From: Litoditis marina
Taxonomy: Eukaryota; Nematoda; Chromadorea; Rhabditida; Rhabditidae
Direction: 5' to 3'
Assembly (NCBI GenBank): GCA_964036275.1
Contig: OZ038437.1
Coordinates: 3,290,501 to 3,354,500 of the forward strand
Length of the DNA stretch: 64,000 nt
Both the position numbers and the translations under genes were made by a program. Shown piece by piece: positions 1 through 10,900 of the stretch; position 1 is the stretch's first letter; each line of letters starts with the position of its first letter. Under the pieces are notes generated by a model. The model was not told the origin of the DNA. It saw nothing but the letters and a program-made list of their open reading frames with translations, and did no database searches.

Positions 1-413
1 GGGGGTGATTGTTGGGTGGGGGGCGATTGTACATTTTTCCCGAATATTATACATATATGTACATATGTTCTATTTGTATTGGAAAAACACTGGCGCAGGT
101 TTTCAACTTCATTCAAGAATCATGAATAGATCAGCAATCTTCGGCCTCTTTCTTGCACACGGCGTAGAAAACATCGGATCTCTCGCAGGAATAGTCGTTC
201 CATTTACCCAACTTAGTCACATCAGTAGCCCAGTTGAAAATCTGACATTTCATATTTGAAAAAAGATATAACATTGGAAGAATAAGAGTATATTATTAAA
301 CTATTATAGTCTTATTAGTTCCGAACTGGACTCCGTTTACTGTATGAAAATAGGGGCGGAGCTCATGAAAATAATCAAAGACTTGGGTCAATGATATCGG
401 GTTTTCAAAATGA
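1..413. other. No feature seen
   Basis: AT-rich single-copy-looking DNA. A short open frame near the left edge has neither splice signals nor a recognisable domain. Confidence 0.4.
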
Positions 414-496
414 GGGCAGTTTGGGGAATCGAACCTACGGAGATGTACAGTCATCTGGTTGAAAACGGCGCCTTAGACCACTCGGTCATTCGGGCG
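414..496 (-). pseudogene. tRNA-Leu-like pseudogene or SINE head
   Basis: On the minus strand the sequence carries a class-II tRNA 5' half with an A box (GACCGAGTGGTCTAAGGCGCC region), a variable-arm hairpin (GATG..CATC) and a B box (GGTTCGATTCC). The A-box region resembles eukaryotic tRNA-Leu. The anticodon stem and T-stem do not pair properly, so a functional tRNA is unlikely. It may be a decayed tRNA gene or the head of a tRNA-derived SINE. Confidence 0.5.
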
Positions 497-1498
497 TCTT
501 GTGTCGCGGCGGGGGGAACGGCCCTTATACGGCGATCACGAAAACTTCAGTGTGTGCAAAAAGTTTTCGAAATTCCTAATGAAAACTCAAGTAAATTTGA
601 TAATTGTGGTTAGTGAAGAGTGTAATCTCTCATACAAACACTTTAGAAGGGGCGAATGTATCATAAGCAAATAATAATTGTATGCGTAGGTTAAGTTTTG
701 ATTCGGCTGTTCGAGAGATTATTGATTGTGCCCTGATCTGACAAAATGCCCAGCCGGCGCCCTGCACACGCAACGCGAGAGGTGGCTGGGATGCAACACT
801 TTTGAAAGACACGAGTCCAGTTGGGAACTAAACAGACTATATAAAGGTTTATTAACGATTGATGGGAATTGAAGAAGTTATTTCGCTACAACCAAATCAT
901 TTTCCAACGGTTCAGTTTGAATCAAATGAGAACAACTCAAAAAGGTTTGGAGAGGTGTACAGTAAGAGACATTCAATCATCAAGATGTGTTTATGTTTAC
1001 AAGAAGAACAATATGTTTCGGTTCTGACAATCGTGTCATTAACAATTTGTGCATGCTTTTTTTCATTCCCTCTTGCAAAAATTATTTGAGAATTGGTTTG
1101 ACTGAGTAGAAGTTGCACTGAAAAACAGTCATTGATAAGTTCGGGTGTGTACTATAGGAGTCTCCGTAGAAATAGTGTGAACTATACCAGGCCGCAGCTT
1201 TCCTCGTCGCGCCAGTTATTTGGTTCACCGGTATTCCAGTTTCCGTAAATTATCTGGAAACATGAACTCCAGTTCCTTTCGGCAGAACATTGGTATAATT
1301 CCTTATCCAACGTAATTTTCTGATACAATCATCGTTTCGATAGCGCATGACTGCAAGAGTGCACGTTGTACAATTAGCGCGTAGCACAGTAAAGCATACT
1401 TTACATTTTAGTTTTCTTCTTTTGCCTCCATATCATATGACTGGAGTGCCACATATACAAGAGTTCAAAAATTCAATCGCAAATGAACATTCCAAATC
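497..1498. other. Non-coding, nothing recognised
   Basis: Short frames on both strands are AT-rich and lack splice context. Around 1148-1170 there is a GGAGTCTCCGTAG-like stretch resembling one end of the small TIR element described at 26490-26700. Confidence 0.35.
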
Positions 1499-1632
1499 TA
1501 TACTAGAAGTAAACTGAATAGTCACGTAAAGTTAGCATTTCAATGAGAAATCTTGCACTTTGTCGTTGCACGTTTCTGAGTTCTGCTGTGTTTAACATGT
1601 TTCACGTGACTGTAAAAATAACTAGCAGTATA
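1499..1632. mobile_element. MITE family A, copy 1
   Basis: About 134 bp bounded by imperfect inverted repeats that begin TATACTAGAAGT and end in the complement (ACTAGCAGTATA), with a subterminal GTCACGT / ACGTGAC pair. The interior, GCACTTTGTCGTTGCACG..TTTAACATGTTTCACGTGAC, recurs in copies at 9616, 14651, 21412, 38934, 39614 and 40150. No coding capacity. TA at both tips suggests TA target duplication. Confidence 0.8.
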
Positions 1633-1899
1633 TTCTATTCGATTCTATCTCGAGCGCGATACCTCTGGTTCGCCAACTGCCCACTCCATGCTGTCACCAT
1701 TACGAGTCAGACCAATCAATGCTCCCGGACCTATGTAAGGTACGTCGGGCAAGAGATCTGAATATATCATATAGTGTTCATCATTCAAGAGACTCCTACC
1801 ATAGGAATATTTCATAGAAATAATAGATGTTAGGAACAGTTCGTTCACCTATGTACTGTGACAAAAACTACAGTCGCCATTCTCCCCATAAAGACAGAA

Positions 1900-2095
1900 A
1901 AGGGTTCGATTGATTGAGCGATGCGGGGCGAGCGGTCGTTGATCACTTGCCAGCGGTTGAGAGATTGTGTAGGTCAATGATACGCAGACTGGCTGGCTCC
2001 TCGCCAAATCCCGCTCCATACAAAAACGATGGTATGGTGTCCACAACGGTTTGACAAATCCTATATCCGCTGACGAAAACTTGCAGTGTTTTGGA
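1900..2095. repeat. Dispersed repeat, paired with 5215-5370
   Basis: The stretch starting GATTGATTGAGCG, then GAGCGGTCGTTGAT, GTAGGTCAATGATAC and ending near a GTTTGACAAATCCTAT segment recurs, diverged, at 5215-5370. The GGTCGTTGATCA core alone recurs at about 15687. The element class is not recognised. Confidence 0.55.
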
Positions 2096-2099
2096 AGAC

Positions 2100-3540
2100 A
2101 CTAACTCAGGAAAAAGCCACTTGGAAGTTCTGTTGGCACGCTGCCGAGGTCTCAGTGGGATTGACAAGAACTATATTTCCGCATTCGATCCCGGTTCCCT
2201 ACCGCAAAAGTGTCTTAACATGTATTCAAAAAAGTTTACGTTCAATTCAGGAATCAATCATTGGAAAGTTTTGATGTTTCTTATGGTGTAGGAGGTTTGG
2301 TAGTAACTGTGTCAGCTGACATCACGTTTCACAGAAACTGTCTCTACAAAACAGTAAGTTACTGAGAATGGAGCGTCGCGAGTCGAGCTCCGGGAAATCT
2401 CCAATTTCGATAAAACCAACCTACAACAAACTCGTTTTCAGCTTCAGAGCGTATTGTGGCGAGTTTCGCTCCAAACTCTTCACACTTATTCAGGGCGCTT
2501 TGAAAGTTGTAGTTCAAGTTCGAGTTGTTAGTTTTGGAAATGGCCTGAAATTTTTTTAGTGATAAAATGTGGTAGAAGATATTTTCACAACAAATTAGTG
2601 GCGTGCAAGATTAAGGTAAAATTTCTGTTTCACAATAAGAAAAATATATGTTCCTTCACCCAGGCGGTATAGTGCATGTAACCAGAACTAATTTTAGTTC
2701 AATTATTCAATCAGCAGAGTATCTTCAAGGATAAATGATCACCCCAACATGGAAGTTTCACTATGGTCTGTTGGCTCAAAACCTTTCAATACAAGTTGTA
2801 ATCACCTTTGAACCTGTTTTTAAGGGTGATCCGACGCCTTTGACAGTACCATGGCAAATGTCCTAGACAGTTGACACTGAACACAACTGAACACAATCTT
2901 GCTCAATTATGAAGAGCTAAACAGTCAAAGCGAGGGACCAACAATCTAGAGAGGCCCCGCTCTACCCAAAAGCAGTTTTTTTTCACCTGTTCCACGTGTA
3001 TGTGTATGTTTCAATGATCACGTGAATTCAGAAAAAATCTCACCGCGAAACATGAGTTGGATTCAGCAAAGTACGACCAACCACTCGGGCACTTTTCTGA
3101 ATACAAATATTATAATATTATTGCTCCTAGCATAATATGTTTGAAAAAAGAAGTGTGGTGTGGTGATTGAAGTTTGACTCAAAAAAGGTTCCAACACCGA
3201 AGTTTTTCCAGGTAAACTTTGATCTGTATTGTCCTTTTATTTTGTATTCTCCCTATATAAAAACGACCGAAAAAAAGAGTTCTTCCATTATGAATACAAA
3301 AAAACATCATCTGGATCACTTTTCACGTTACGAGACGACTTTCTCACGTTACCGTGAACATCCGTTTAGTAACACCAACCTTCGCTCTGCGCCACTGCGG
3401 TGTAGGTCAGCACAGCGAGAAGGATCCAAAAATTCAGAGACATTCGTTTTGTTCTAAAAATCGAACTGCAGACAAATCACACTTATAGTACGTTTCAACC
3501 ACCGATAGAAGTCAGCCATTCTGGCTTGAGAGCGTTCTAC
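2100..3540. other. Non-coding, nothing recognised
   Basis: No exon with convincing splice sites or codon bias was found. Several 60-96 codon frames here have compositions typical of chance frames in AT-rich DNA. Confidence 0.35.
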
Positions 3541-3700
3541 ATTAAGAACAATATCCGCCAGTTGGCTGTGATTGGCCAGCTACAAAAGCAAGAGAGCATG
3601 CAAATCAATGGGACCACAGACCTCTGCGTCTCTCTGACCTGCACACTCTCTCCTGGGCAAAGAACAGAAGCCGATTGCAGGCGTCTGATCTGACAGCTTG
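3541..3700. repeat. Diverged repeat with TGCGTCTC motif (cf. 22600-22720)
   Basis: The core CTCTGCGTCTCTCTGACCT followed by GCACACTCTC (about 3622-3650) recurs almost intact at 22647-22676. Flanks are also alike, including a GCCAG/GGCAGC stretch. TGCGTCTC-type motifs are over-represented near Caenorhabditis genes; here it sits in a repeat. Confidence 0.5.
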
Positions 3701-5090
3701 CCAGATTTTTCATTACACATATAAATCCAAAATGTAGTTGTTTCGAGTTTTTTTGCACATGGTTTGTGTTTAAAAGGTATCACATAATCAAGGAGTAATT
3801 CAAAAAAAAATTCAATGCAGTGAAATTGCTCGACATAAAAGTTTAAACGAATTGAAAGTACATAAGATATTTATGTCGTGATGGTTGCTGTGCTGTTTAT
3901 ATACTTTTTCTAATTTCAATACACGTAATGGTATCAATACATTTTTAAATTGGTTTCTCTGTTGTATCAAAAAGTACAATGGACTATATGAAAATATATT
4001 GGCTGTTTTCATGAAAGGTTCTTTCAGAAACGTATACAAAAAATGTGTTTGACTCTGATTCATGTGAGCAGAAAAATAACACCAAAATGTTGAAATGCTT
4101 CTGGTTGGAATCGTGCGCAGCTAGAAGCGCTGCGCAGATTCATTTTTCGATAACACTTGAAGTTTTGCCAAATATTCAACAGTTAGTTCCTGCTTGATTT
4201 AACGCCAACAATATAAGACGCTGCAATATAAATGACCCCACTAAATCCGACAAGTACACACATTTTTCGAAAATGTTGTGCAAAATACACATTGGTTGTC
4301 ACGAAAGTGGTTTCTCTTATGAACATGTGTATTCAAAAACATTGCACACGAAAAATCGACTGGAAAAACAGGATGTAGGCGAAATATTGGATACACCTAT
4401 CGAACTTGGTGACACAAAATTGATAGAACCGAAAAAGTGGATTAATAGATTACTCAAAATCCTTAGTTAAAAAATGTGTTAACCTCCAGAAATGTGTAAA
4501 TTTATTAGAAATTTGGTGTGTCCATGTGAACCTTTTCTGTTTTTAGTAGTTTTTTTGTACTTTAAGCGTTAAATAAGGGATTATGCACAATATTCGTAGT
4601 AAAGAACTTGTGCATGTACACATTTTCCGTAGTGCTACATTTGTGTACGTTATGTGTACACATTTCAGGATCTACCGATTTTGTGCACACCAGTATTTGC
4701 ACATTTTGCTTCTACCGAATTCGCGTATACGATCTTGATTCGTGTTTGCATGTACTTTGGCGGTATGGTCTTACACATGGTTGATGCAATAATCGTTTTT
4801 CAGCGATTCACAGTAAAATATCTGAAGCATCGGAGTAAAATACACAACGATGAGCGAAAAAAGTGATTTTCAAGTTTTTCTTGTGGGGACATATAAATTG
4901 CAGCGTCTTATATCTTCACAGTGATACGGAAGAACAATACAGCTTGTATTGTTGTTTTGTAATGTTTCAGAGAATAACTCCACTTCTCTTCGAGAAAGTA
5001 ACGCTGAAACGGAATAGTACATGTTTCACCGTTTCTGTTTCTGCTTCAGGTTTGAGTGAACTATGTTTCGACATCCAATATCATGCTTTT
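3701..5090. other. Non-coding, nothing recognised
   Basis: AT-rich sequence with short frames only. No RNA gene or repeat boundary was identified. Confidence 0.3.
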
Positions 5091-5170
5091 TCTCTGAGAA
5101 CCTCATGAGCACCTCATGAGCTACTCATGAACTTCGGATGTTGGAGCATGACAATCGACTCTCATGAGCA
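5091..5170. repeat. TCATGAG-rich palindromic repeat, partial copy
   Basis: Contains clustered palindromes (CTCATGAG, TCATGA) separated by 10-20 bp. The same arrangement is seen in longer copies at 35035-35180 and 40672-40820, suggesting a dispersed non-coding element. Confidence 0.45.
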
Positions 5171-5214
5171 GTTCATCAGATGAGGTAATGTTTCTCCTTT
5201 TAAAAAAGAAGACT

Positions 5215-5370
5215 GGATTGATTGAGCGCTGCATAGTGAGCGGTCGTTGATAAAATGCTAGCAGATGTGGGTAGATCAAAGATACACACATGAGCTGGCA
5301 GATTGCAAATGTTCTACCAAATTGGCTGTATGCTGTCCCCAAGGTTCGACCAAACCTATTACGCTTCAAC
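5215..5370. repeat. Dispersed repeat, second copy of 1900-2095
   Basis: Starts GATTGATTGAGCGCTGC and runs through GAGCGGTCGTTGATA, GTAGATCAAAGATACAC and CCAAACCTATTACG, collinear with the 1900-2095 copy but diverged. Confidence 0.55.
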
Positions 5371-5879
5371 TCTCGTTTTTTTGTACTTTGCACTCTGTAG
5401 GGTTCTTTTCATTCTATCTGCTACTGTTTTTGTAGTGATAAATGCACAAATGTTTGTCGTTTTTAGCGGGTGCATGTAGAAAAGACCCACAATCGAAACA
5501 TACTACTCCCACCATAAAAGTTGTAAACTTGCACAACTAATAAAGTTGTGAACACTAAATAAACGACCATAATATATCAGATGTTTATGCAATAACCTCA
5601 ACGGTATGTTCTACATAAAATTGTGTGCAGGCAAAACTTAGAAATAACAAAATAAACGTATTTGACGTTTGCTCAAAGCTCCGCACTTAGTAACTGGACG
5701 ATTGTTACCACAAAGACACGGATAGTTGATGACAGCTAGAAACAGTTCCACAGAAAAACTTTCAACCAAAGTGTATTTTGTGTCTTTGTGGTTTTTTCGC
5801 CAAATTTACTACGGTAACGACGACAGTCGAAGGATTGTAAACTTCGCCTGGGCTAGGACTATCACTAAACGCAGTTCCG

Positions 5880-6350
5880 CTAGGAAATTACAACAGATTC
5901 ACGCAATTACACGTTTCACACGTGATTCTCACGTCGGGACGTGTATTACTTTGCACATTTTCACGAAGCAGAACTGCCTTTTTCACGGAACAACTGAAAA
6001 ACACCGGTAGGAAAATAGCTCGGCCGCAGTGCTTGAATCATAATAGTTGAGAAGAAAAGATTGATGCGAATGTGAAATGAGCTTCACGTTAGCACGTGTG
6101 GGCACACGTTTCACCACGTGAGCTTCAAGTTCAACCGACATATATCTTCTTAGAAATATAGTAATGGAGTCACTTTCTAGCAAAATAACCAAACTACACA
6201 GTACGAAATAGAATTTTCACAAACAACAAAAGCCAAGCTATCAAAAACAATCTGCGCACGACTAAAAGACGTATTTGGTGTAAGAGCGAGAGAGAAACAC
6301 AAGAATAGAATAGAACACGTGAAATTCACGTGAAAACGTGAAAAGCAAAT
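5880..6350. other. CACGTG-rich non-coding stretch
   Basis: Contains repeated E-box-like words on both strands: CACACGTGATTCTCACGT, GCACGTGTGGGCACACG, CACCACGTGAG and ACACGTGAAATTCACGTG. No gene model supports a promoter here, so the cluster may be repeat-derived. The rest of 5371-6780 holds nothing recognised. Confidence 0.4.
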
Positions 6351-6789
6351 CTATGAAAGAATAATGGGAAGGGGATAAGGTTAGAATTTCGGCCCAAGCC
6401 ATGTTTGAAAAAAAATGTTTTGAAAAAACAAAAACAATGTTGATTAGTAACGTAATAGCCAGATGGCTGAGACTAGTCGCAAAACAGTTCGCCGCGCGAC
6501 GCTACGAGCGAAATATATTTGGATACAATACAAAATAAAGAGCTTATAAAGTAAATATAGTATAGTGAAAACCAGATAATGTTGACCATATTGAAGAACT
6601 TATTAGGATGACAGAGCTCTCATCTTCTGCGAAAAAGAATACCATGGAGATGTATCGGGCTTGGGTGTTTGTCTCTGCTACACTATTAGCAAAAATGAAA
6701 AAGATAGAGCAAGCGAGAATGAACCGACCATAACGGATAGGTTGTCAGCCCAATACTTCTACCCTAATTCGTTGTTACATGTCACGTCA

Positions 6790-6846
6790 AAACTGATTAC
6801 GTCATTTGGACGTGTTATGACGTCACGATAATTGATGACGTCATAT
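6790..6846. promoter_or_regulatory. Cluster of CRE-like TGACGTCA words
   Basis: Four ACGTCA-type words lie within about 60 bp (CACGTCA, TACGTCA, TGACGTCA, TGACGTCA), the last abutting the stop codon of the minus-strand CaaX gene. The octamer TGACGTCA is the palindromic CREB/ATF site. The location, 3' of the gene, would make it a downstream element or belong to the other strand. Function is inferred from words only. Confidence 0.35.
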
Positions 6847-9266
6847 TTACTGAAGACTACAGCAGCCGCACTTCTTCTTCTTCACGTGGATCAGCTCAAC
6901 TTTGCCGGCTGGCGGTAATTCGTCCGTATAGTCGTTTCCGGCTGGTCTGAAAAAAATGATAATAATATTACGATTACTAATAATATAAAAAAAAATAATA
7001 ATAACCAACTCAGTTGTTGGAATTTGGGTCTAAGTGTATGTCCCTCAAACTGCATACCTCTCCTGATAATTTCAGTATCCACTATATAAATGTTTAATTG
7101 AGATAGCAATTTCAGTTTCTCCAGTAGTTTCCGGCTGGTCTCAATAGAAGTTAGTTGTGGCGGGTCCGGTAAAGTTTGACGAATTTAAACATTTATACTT
7201 GTCATTCTATTCAAAATGACAAACGACGAAAAGATTGGTTTATCGCGGATTTGTCACAAAACATCTGAGATATTTGGTTTCCATGACTTTCCATTGAAAA
7301 CATCAAGTTCCCGCTGTACTTTGACATGGATGATAACATGTAACACGTGAAGTTACTACTATCTGCGTTCTGAATGTGTATTTAGCACGCCACCGCAGAG
7401 GAAGGGGTTCATCTGAGGTTTTTCTGTAATTTTTCAACGAACTTAGAACTTTTTTTAAATATAGGAAAAACGACATCAATACAAACTGAAACTCACTGCT
7501 TTTCGGGGCTTTGTGGCAACAGTGGTTTTTCGGACTCCATCAGCTGTTCTTTGGAGAGACCGTTTTGCAAGTATGCGGGGGAGTGGTCGATACTAAAATT
7601 TATATTAATTTTGTGATGGTATGAAAATGCAGTCATGCTCCCTGACTCATAGACACAGTTCTCGAGGCGAGTTCGAGCTCGACAAAGAAAGCAACTTTTG
7701 AATTGACCCCAGATAGAGTTCAACCTATGTTTCATTCCGAGAACATTGAGCACCATACGAAAACGGACCAATGTTTCAAGTAGCACTTGGAAGAATGGGG
7801 AATACATAGGCGCCACTCTTCAATTTCAGACACCTCATGTTTTTGGTAATCTTTTTTAAGTTACCACACAGGTAACCAGTACGTAAATCGAAACTTAAAT
7901 CAGGTTACCGTAAAAACTAACGGTGAAAACCATATAATCAACTGAGGTAACCTGAGATTGTTACCAAAAACCGATTATAGTCGTCGCCAACGGAAACGGA
8001 AAGGCGGGAATCTTTCCGGTCATTTGCTCATATAGCGCAGTGGTGAGCGCCCTGCTACCAAACTTTTGCTCGCAGGTTCGATTCCAGCAGGAGACAGAAA
8101 CTTATGTATTTGGCACTCACTATAGGTTACTAAAAACCCGGTCACAACTAGAATTCACCGAAAGTTGTTGTTTGAATTGGTGGTTGATAAGACTGTACCT
8201 TTCCCTCTTCTCCTTGATTGGAGATCCGGCGTCTGGACTGCCGGGCCGGCTGTCTGGGAACGGCTTCTGTAGGTACTGCGACACTATCGGGTCGACCTGA
8301 AAACAAATATAATATTAATTAGACTAAACACAAGTTTTCTACCTTTATTTATTCACAGTTCAAAAGTCTGTGAAGGTACAAGTGAGAAGGTCAAAAGTAT
8401 GTGAAGTAGAAAAAGTGAAATTAAGATCGGAACATCGGGAAAACAAAGAGATTCGTGTAAATAAACTAACTGTATCACTTATTTTTCAACTATGTAATTA
8501 TAAATGGGTTTGCAATGTACAGACTGAAAGACGTGACTCAACTTGAAGAACGTTTCTTTACCTCGAAACTTCGAACTTGATAAATGTTTGGCGACTGCGT
8601 TTCATATCTTGCTTCCTACTTTTCAGTAAAAAGTAATGTATTGAAAAACGGCATTTTGGATTATTAGAACTCACTTCATGATACAAAATCTCTTCTGGTC
8701 GGAATGGATTCTCGTTCTCGGCCATTTTTCTGAAATAGAAATGGTTCAATTTCGGCCAGTTCGTTACGGCACATTGTTCTCGAATTAAAAAAACGGCAAA
8801 TTTTATGGAATTACATCAACATAGTTAAACTTTTCCTGTTTCGACTAGATCACTGAGGTACACACACGTTGGATGCATATTGCATATCGATTGATCAATC
8901 TCTTACTTTGAGGGTAGTAGCAAACTGATTTAAACTTAACAAGTACATTTTACTCGTTCATATGATTCAGTCCAACCGGGATTATGAATTCACTTCAGCA
9001 CATATAAGATACATATCGATTGATTCAACCTACTTGGAGGGTAGCGGGGGACTGATGGTAACCCGTCGAATATTCTCAATCTGAGTGGGCGGGGCGATGG
9101 GACTTGGAGATTCTGGTCGCACCGTGTCAGTTGTGACCGTAACCACGTTCACGGGAGCGTCGGGACTGAAATATGCACGGATTACATACCATAGAATATT
9201 TAACAACGCTTTAAGAACCACACCAAAATGGCCTTGAATCAGGGTCAAACCCAATTCAAGTGACAT
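6847..9266 (-). CDS. Five-exon gene: 193-aa Pro-rich protein with N-terminal hydrophobic segment and C-terminal CaaX box
   Basis: Exons (minus strand): 9266-9034, 8729-8675, 8296-8199, 7592-7497, 6946-6847. Every junction has GT/AG ends (for example donors GTGAGT, acceptors TTTTCAG) and all phases agree, giving 194 codons including TAA. Residues about 13-33 are hydrophobic (GVVLKALLNILWYVIRAYF), fitting a membrane anchor. Residues 35-80 are Pro/Val/Thr-rich. An NPF tripeptide (an EH-domain ligand motif) lies at about 85-87. The tail ends KKKKCGCCSLQ, that is a polybasic stretch, adjacent cysteines for possible palmitoylation and CSLQ as a CaaX prenylation box. Together these predict a peripheral or anchored membrane protein of the cytosolic face. 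The start is the first ATG in the frame; an upstream exon cannot be excluded. The family is not recognised; the tail is reminiscent of paralemmin-type lipidated tails, but that is only a resemblance. Gene model good, function unknown. Confidence 0.72.
7105..7140 (-). pseudogene. Partial duplicate of the last-exon start
   Basis: Inside the last intron of the CaaX gene, the minus strand reads ATTGAG|ACCAGCCGGAAACTAC, nearly repeating the acceptor-exon junction of exon 5 (CAG|ACCAGCCGGAAACGAC) some 180 bp upstream of it. It would run into a stop after a few codons, so it looks like a dead exon-end duplicate. Confidence 0.45.
8029..8097 (+). other. tRNA-like Pol III promoter sequence
   Basis: Contains a good A box (TAGCGCAGTGGTGAGCGC) and B box (GGTTCGATTCC) at near-tRNA spacing, but no clean cloverleaf. 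The A-box half recurs on the minus strand at 39837-39872 with the same downstream GCTAC.AACTTT, which suggests a tRNA-derived SINE. It lies in intron 3 of the CaaX gene. Confidence 0.45.
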
Positions 9267-9615
9267 CTTTCACTGAGCACGATTTTCAATTTCTTAATAA
9301 TGAGTATATTGATTTTGTAGCTGTTTTGAATTATCAACTCCAGATGAAACACGGGGTTAGCAATCAGAAGGAGTGGAACAAGAGTACAAATTTTGAGGAC
9401 TAGTTCTTTTTTGGTAGGTCACTAGGGCAATGAACAAAAACCCAATTATTATGTTTTGTTTCACAATGTGTGAAGTTTCTGAGCATTCAAATCAATACCC
9501 AATGCTTGTCGCTCCTATTAGACAAAATTACAGAAATAGAGTAGATTAGATAGGATCAGAATGAACCATTTAGAAGAGATGGTAAGTTTTATTTCATGAA
9601 CGATAATGGTACAGT
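9267..9615. other. Probable 5' flank of the CaaX gene
   Basis: AT-rich sequence upstream of the proposed minus-strand start. No TATA box or trans-splice acceptor stands out clearly. Confidence 0.3.
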
Positions 9616-9756
9616 TATACTAGAAGTCAATTGAATAGTCACGTAAAGTTAGCATTCGAAGTTCGAATGAGGAATCGTGCACTTTGCCATCGCACATTTC
9701 TGCATTCTGCTCTGTTTAACATGTTTCACGTGATTGTGCAATTGACTAACAGTATA
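9616..9756. mobile_element. MITE family A, copy 2
   Basis: Begins TATACTAGAAGTCAATTG and ends CAATTGACTAACAGTATA, so its tips are inverted repeats. The interior matches the copy at 1499 apart from a small local duplication (CGAAGTTCGAA). Confidence 0.85.
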
Positions 9757-10137
9757 TTTTTTCGCTAATCGACGACACGGACTGATTCAATTCGTATCAG
9801 AATGAATTTTCGAAGCTTTTTCAGTAAAAGAAAACAAAACGTCGGCAGAGTGGTGTTGGCAAAAAGTAGAAAGCGGTTAGGGAGGGTGCACCTGTTCCCT
9901 TTTCAAATGAGAAAGCGGAAACAAGCGGAGCAATGAAGGTCAAACATCAGCGAATGTAGAGAAAGAGAGAAGAACAAGAGAAAATAGGTAGATGCAGACA
10001 GAGAGATACAAAGAAACGGAAAAAGAGAAGCAAGAAAAAAGAAAAAAGAGAAGAAAATATATAGAGAGAATTCAAGGAAGAAAAAAGGCAAAAAGGAGGA
10101 AGAGGCAGCTGCTAGTGTTTGGAAAGTGTTTTATTGA
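9757..10137. other. Purine-rich non-coding stretch
   Basis: From about 9900 the plus strand is strongly A/G-biased (AGAAAGAG-type words) without a perfect repeat. Frames here are low complexity. Confidence 0.4.
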
Positions 10138-10356
10138 ATGTATTATCCCCAGTATTTCCCTTCCCTGGATCGAAGAACAATTTTTGGACCCCCATCTCCT
10201 TGGTCTATGATTACATCCGGTCCCCAAATGTATCATTTCCCTCCAGGACCACTTCACTATTGTCCCATAATTATCGCTGTGTGCGGGGTTACAGCTGGTT
10301 GGGGTGAAATCTTATTAGAGTGGCATGTTCCAGACCACAATAAAGGCTCATTCTGA
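10138..10356 (+). CDS. Possible 72-aa Tyr/Pro-rich small protein
   Basis: ATG-initiated frame of 72 codons ending TGA. The amino-terminal half is rich in Pro, Tyr, Phe and Met (MYYPQYF, GPPSPW, YHFPPGPL). A hydrophobic stretch (YCPIIIAVCGV) follows at about residues 46-56, then a Trp-rich acidic tail. Composition is unlike the purine-rich flanks and unlike chance frames of the window, so it may be a small gene or a single exon. There is no acceptor or donor to decide, and no recognised family. Confidence 0.35.
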   Translation: MYYPQYFPSLDRRTIFGPPSPWSMITSGPQMYHFPPGPLHYCPIIIAVCGVTAGWGEILLEWHVPDHNKGSF

Positions 10357-10759
10357 TACTAATGTAATGAAGAAGATGGGTATTGATTTTTGTAGCTCAA
10401 TAATAACATTTGTTGTCACATAAATAAGATTCTATACATAGTCCAAACTACAAAAAAGTTCATTCTATGGGAATGTAATGAATAAGATGACTATTGATTT
10501 GTGTAGCTTAATAATGGAATTTGTTGTTTTATATATTTGTACTGTACTTCTCAGAACTAATAAATTTTACTTACCACAATAATAAAAGAACTCTATTCGC
10601 GTCAGAAACTTTTCACGTAGAAAGAATGGGTATTGATTGACTCGTGACGTCACGAATTTCGATACAAACGGGTAAACTCATTTCAATTTCAAATTATGAG
10701 ACGAACGCAGTGGACACTGAAGCGATCCCCCGGGATGGACATAAAAATTGATTGACGGA
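10357..10759. other. Non-coding with a local duplication
   Basis: Two similar segments near 10355-10420 and 10455-10520 (AATGTAATGAA.AAGATG..TATTGATTT.TGTAGCT) show a diverged tandem duplication of about 100 bp. A palindrome TCGTGACGTCACGA lies near 10643. Confidence 0.4.
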
Positions 10760-10797
10760 TGAAGGGTGGATATAAGGAAAGAGAGGGGGGATGAGAA

Positions 10798-10838
<41 letters not shown>

Positions 10839-10900
10839 GAGAGAGAGAAACAGGAAGCGAGAAAAGGATGTTGAGCGAGAAAGGTGAAGATAGGAAGAAT
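10760..10900. repeat. (GA)n microsatellite in purine-rich tract
   Basis: About 40 bp of near-perfect GA dinucleotides starts around 10798, inside a longer A/G-only plus strand. Confidence 0.85.
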
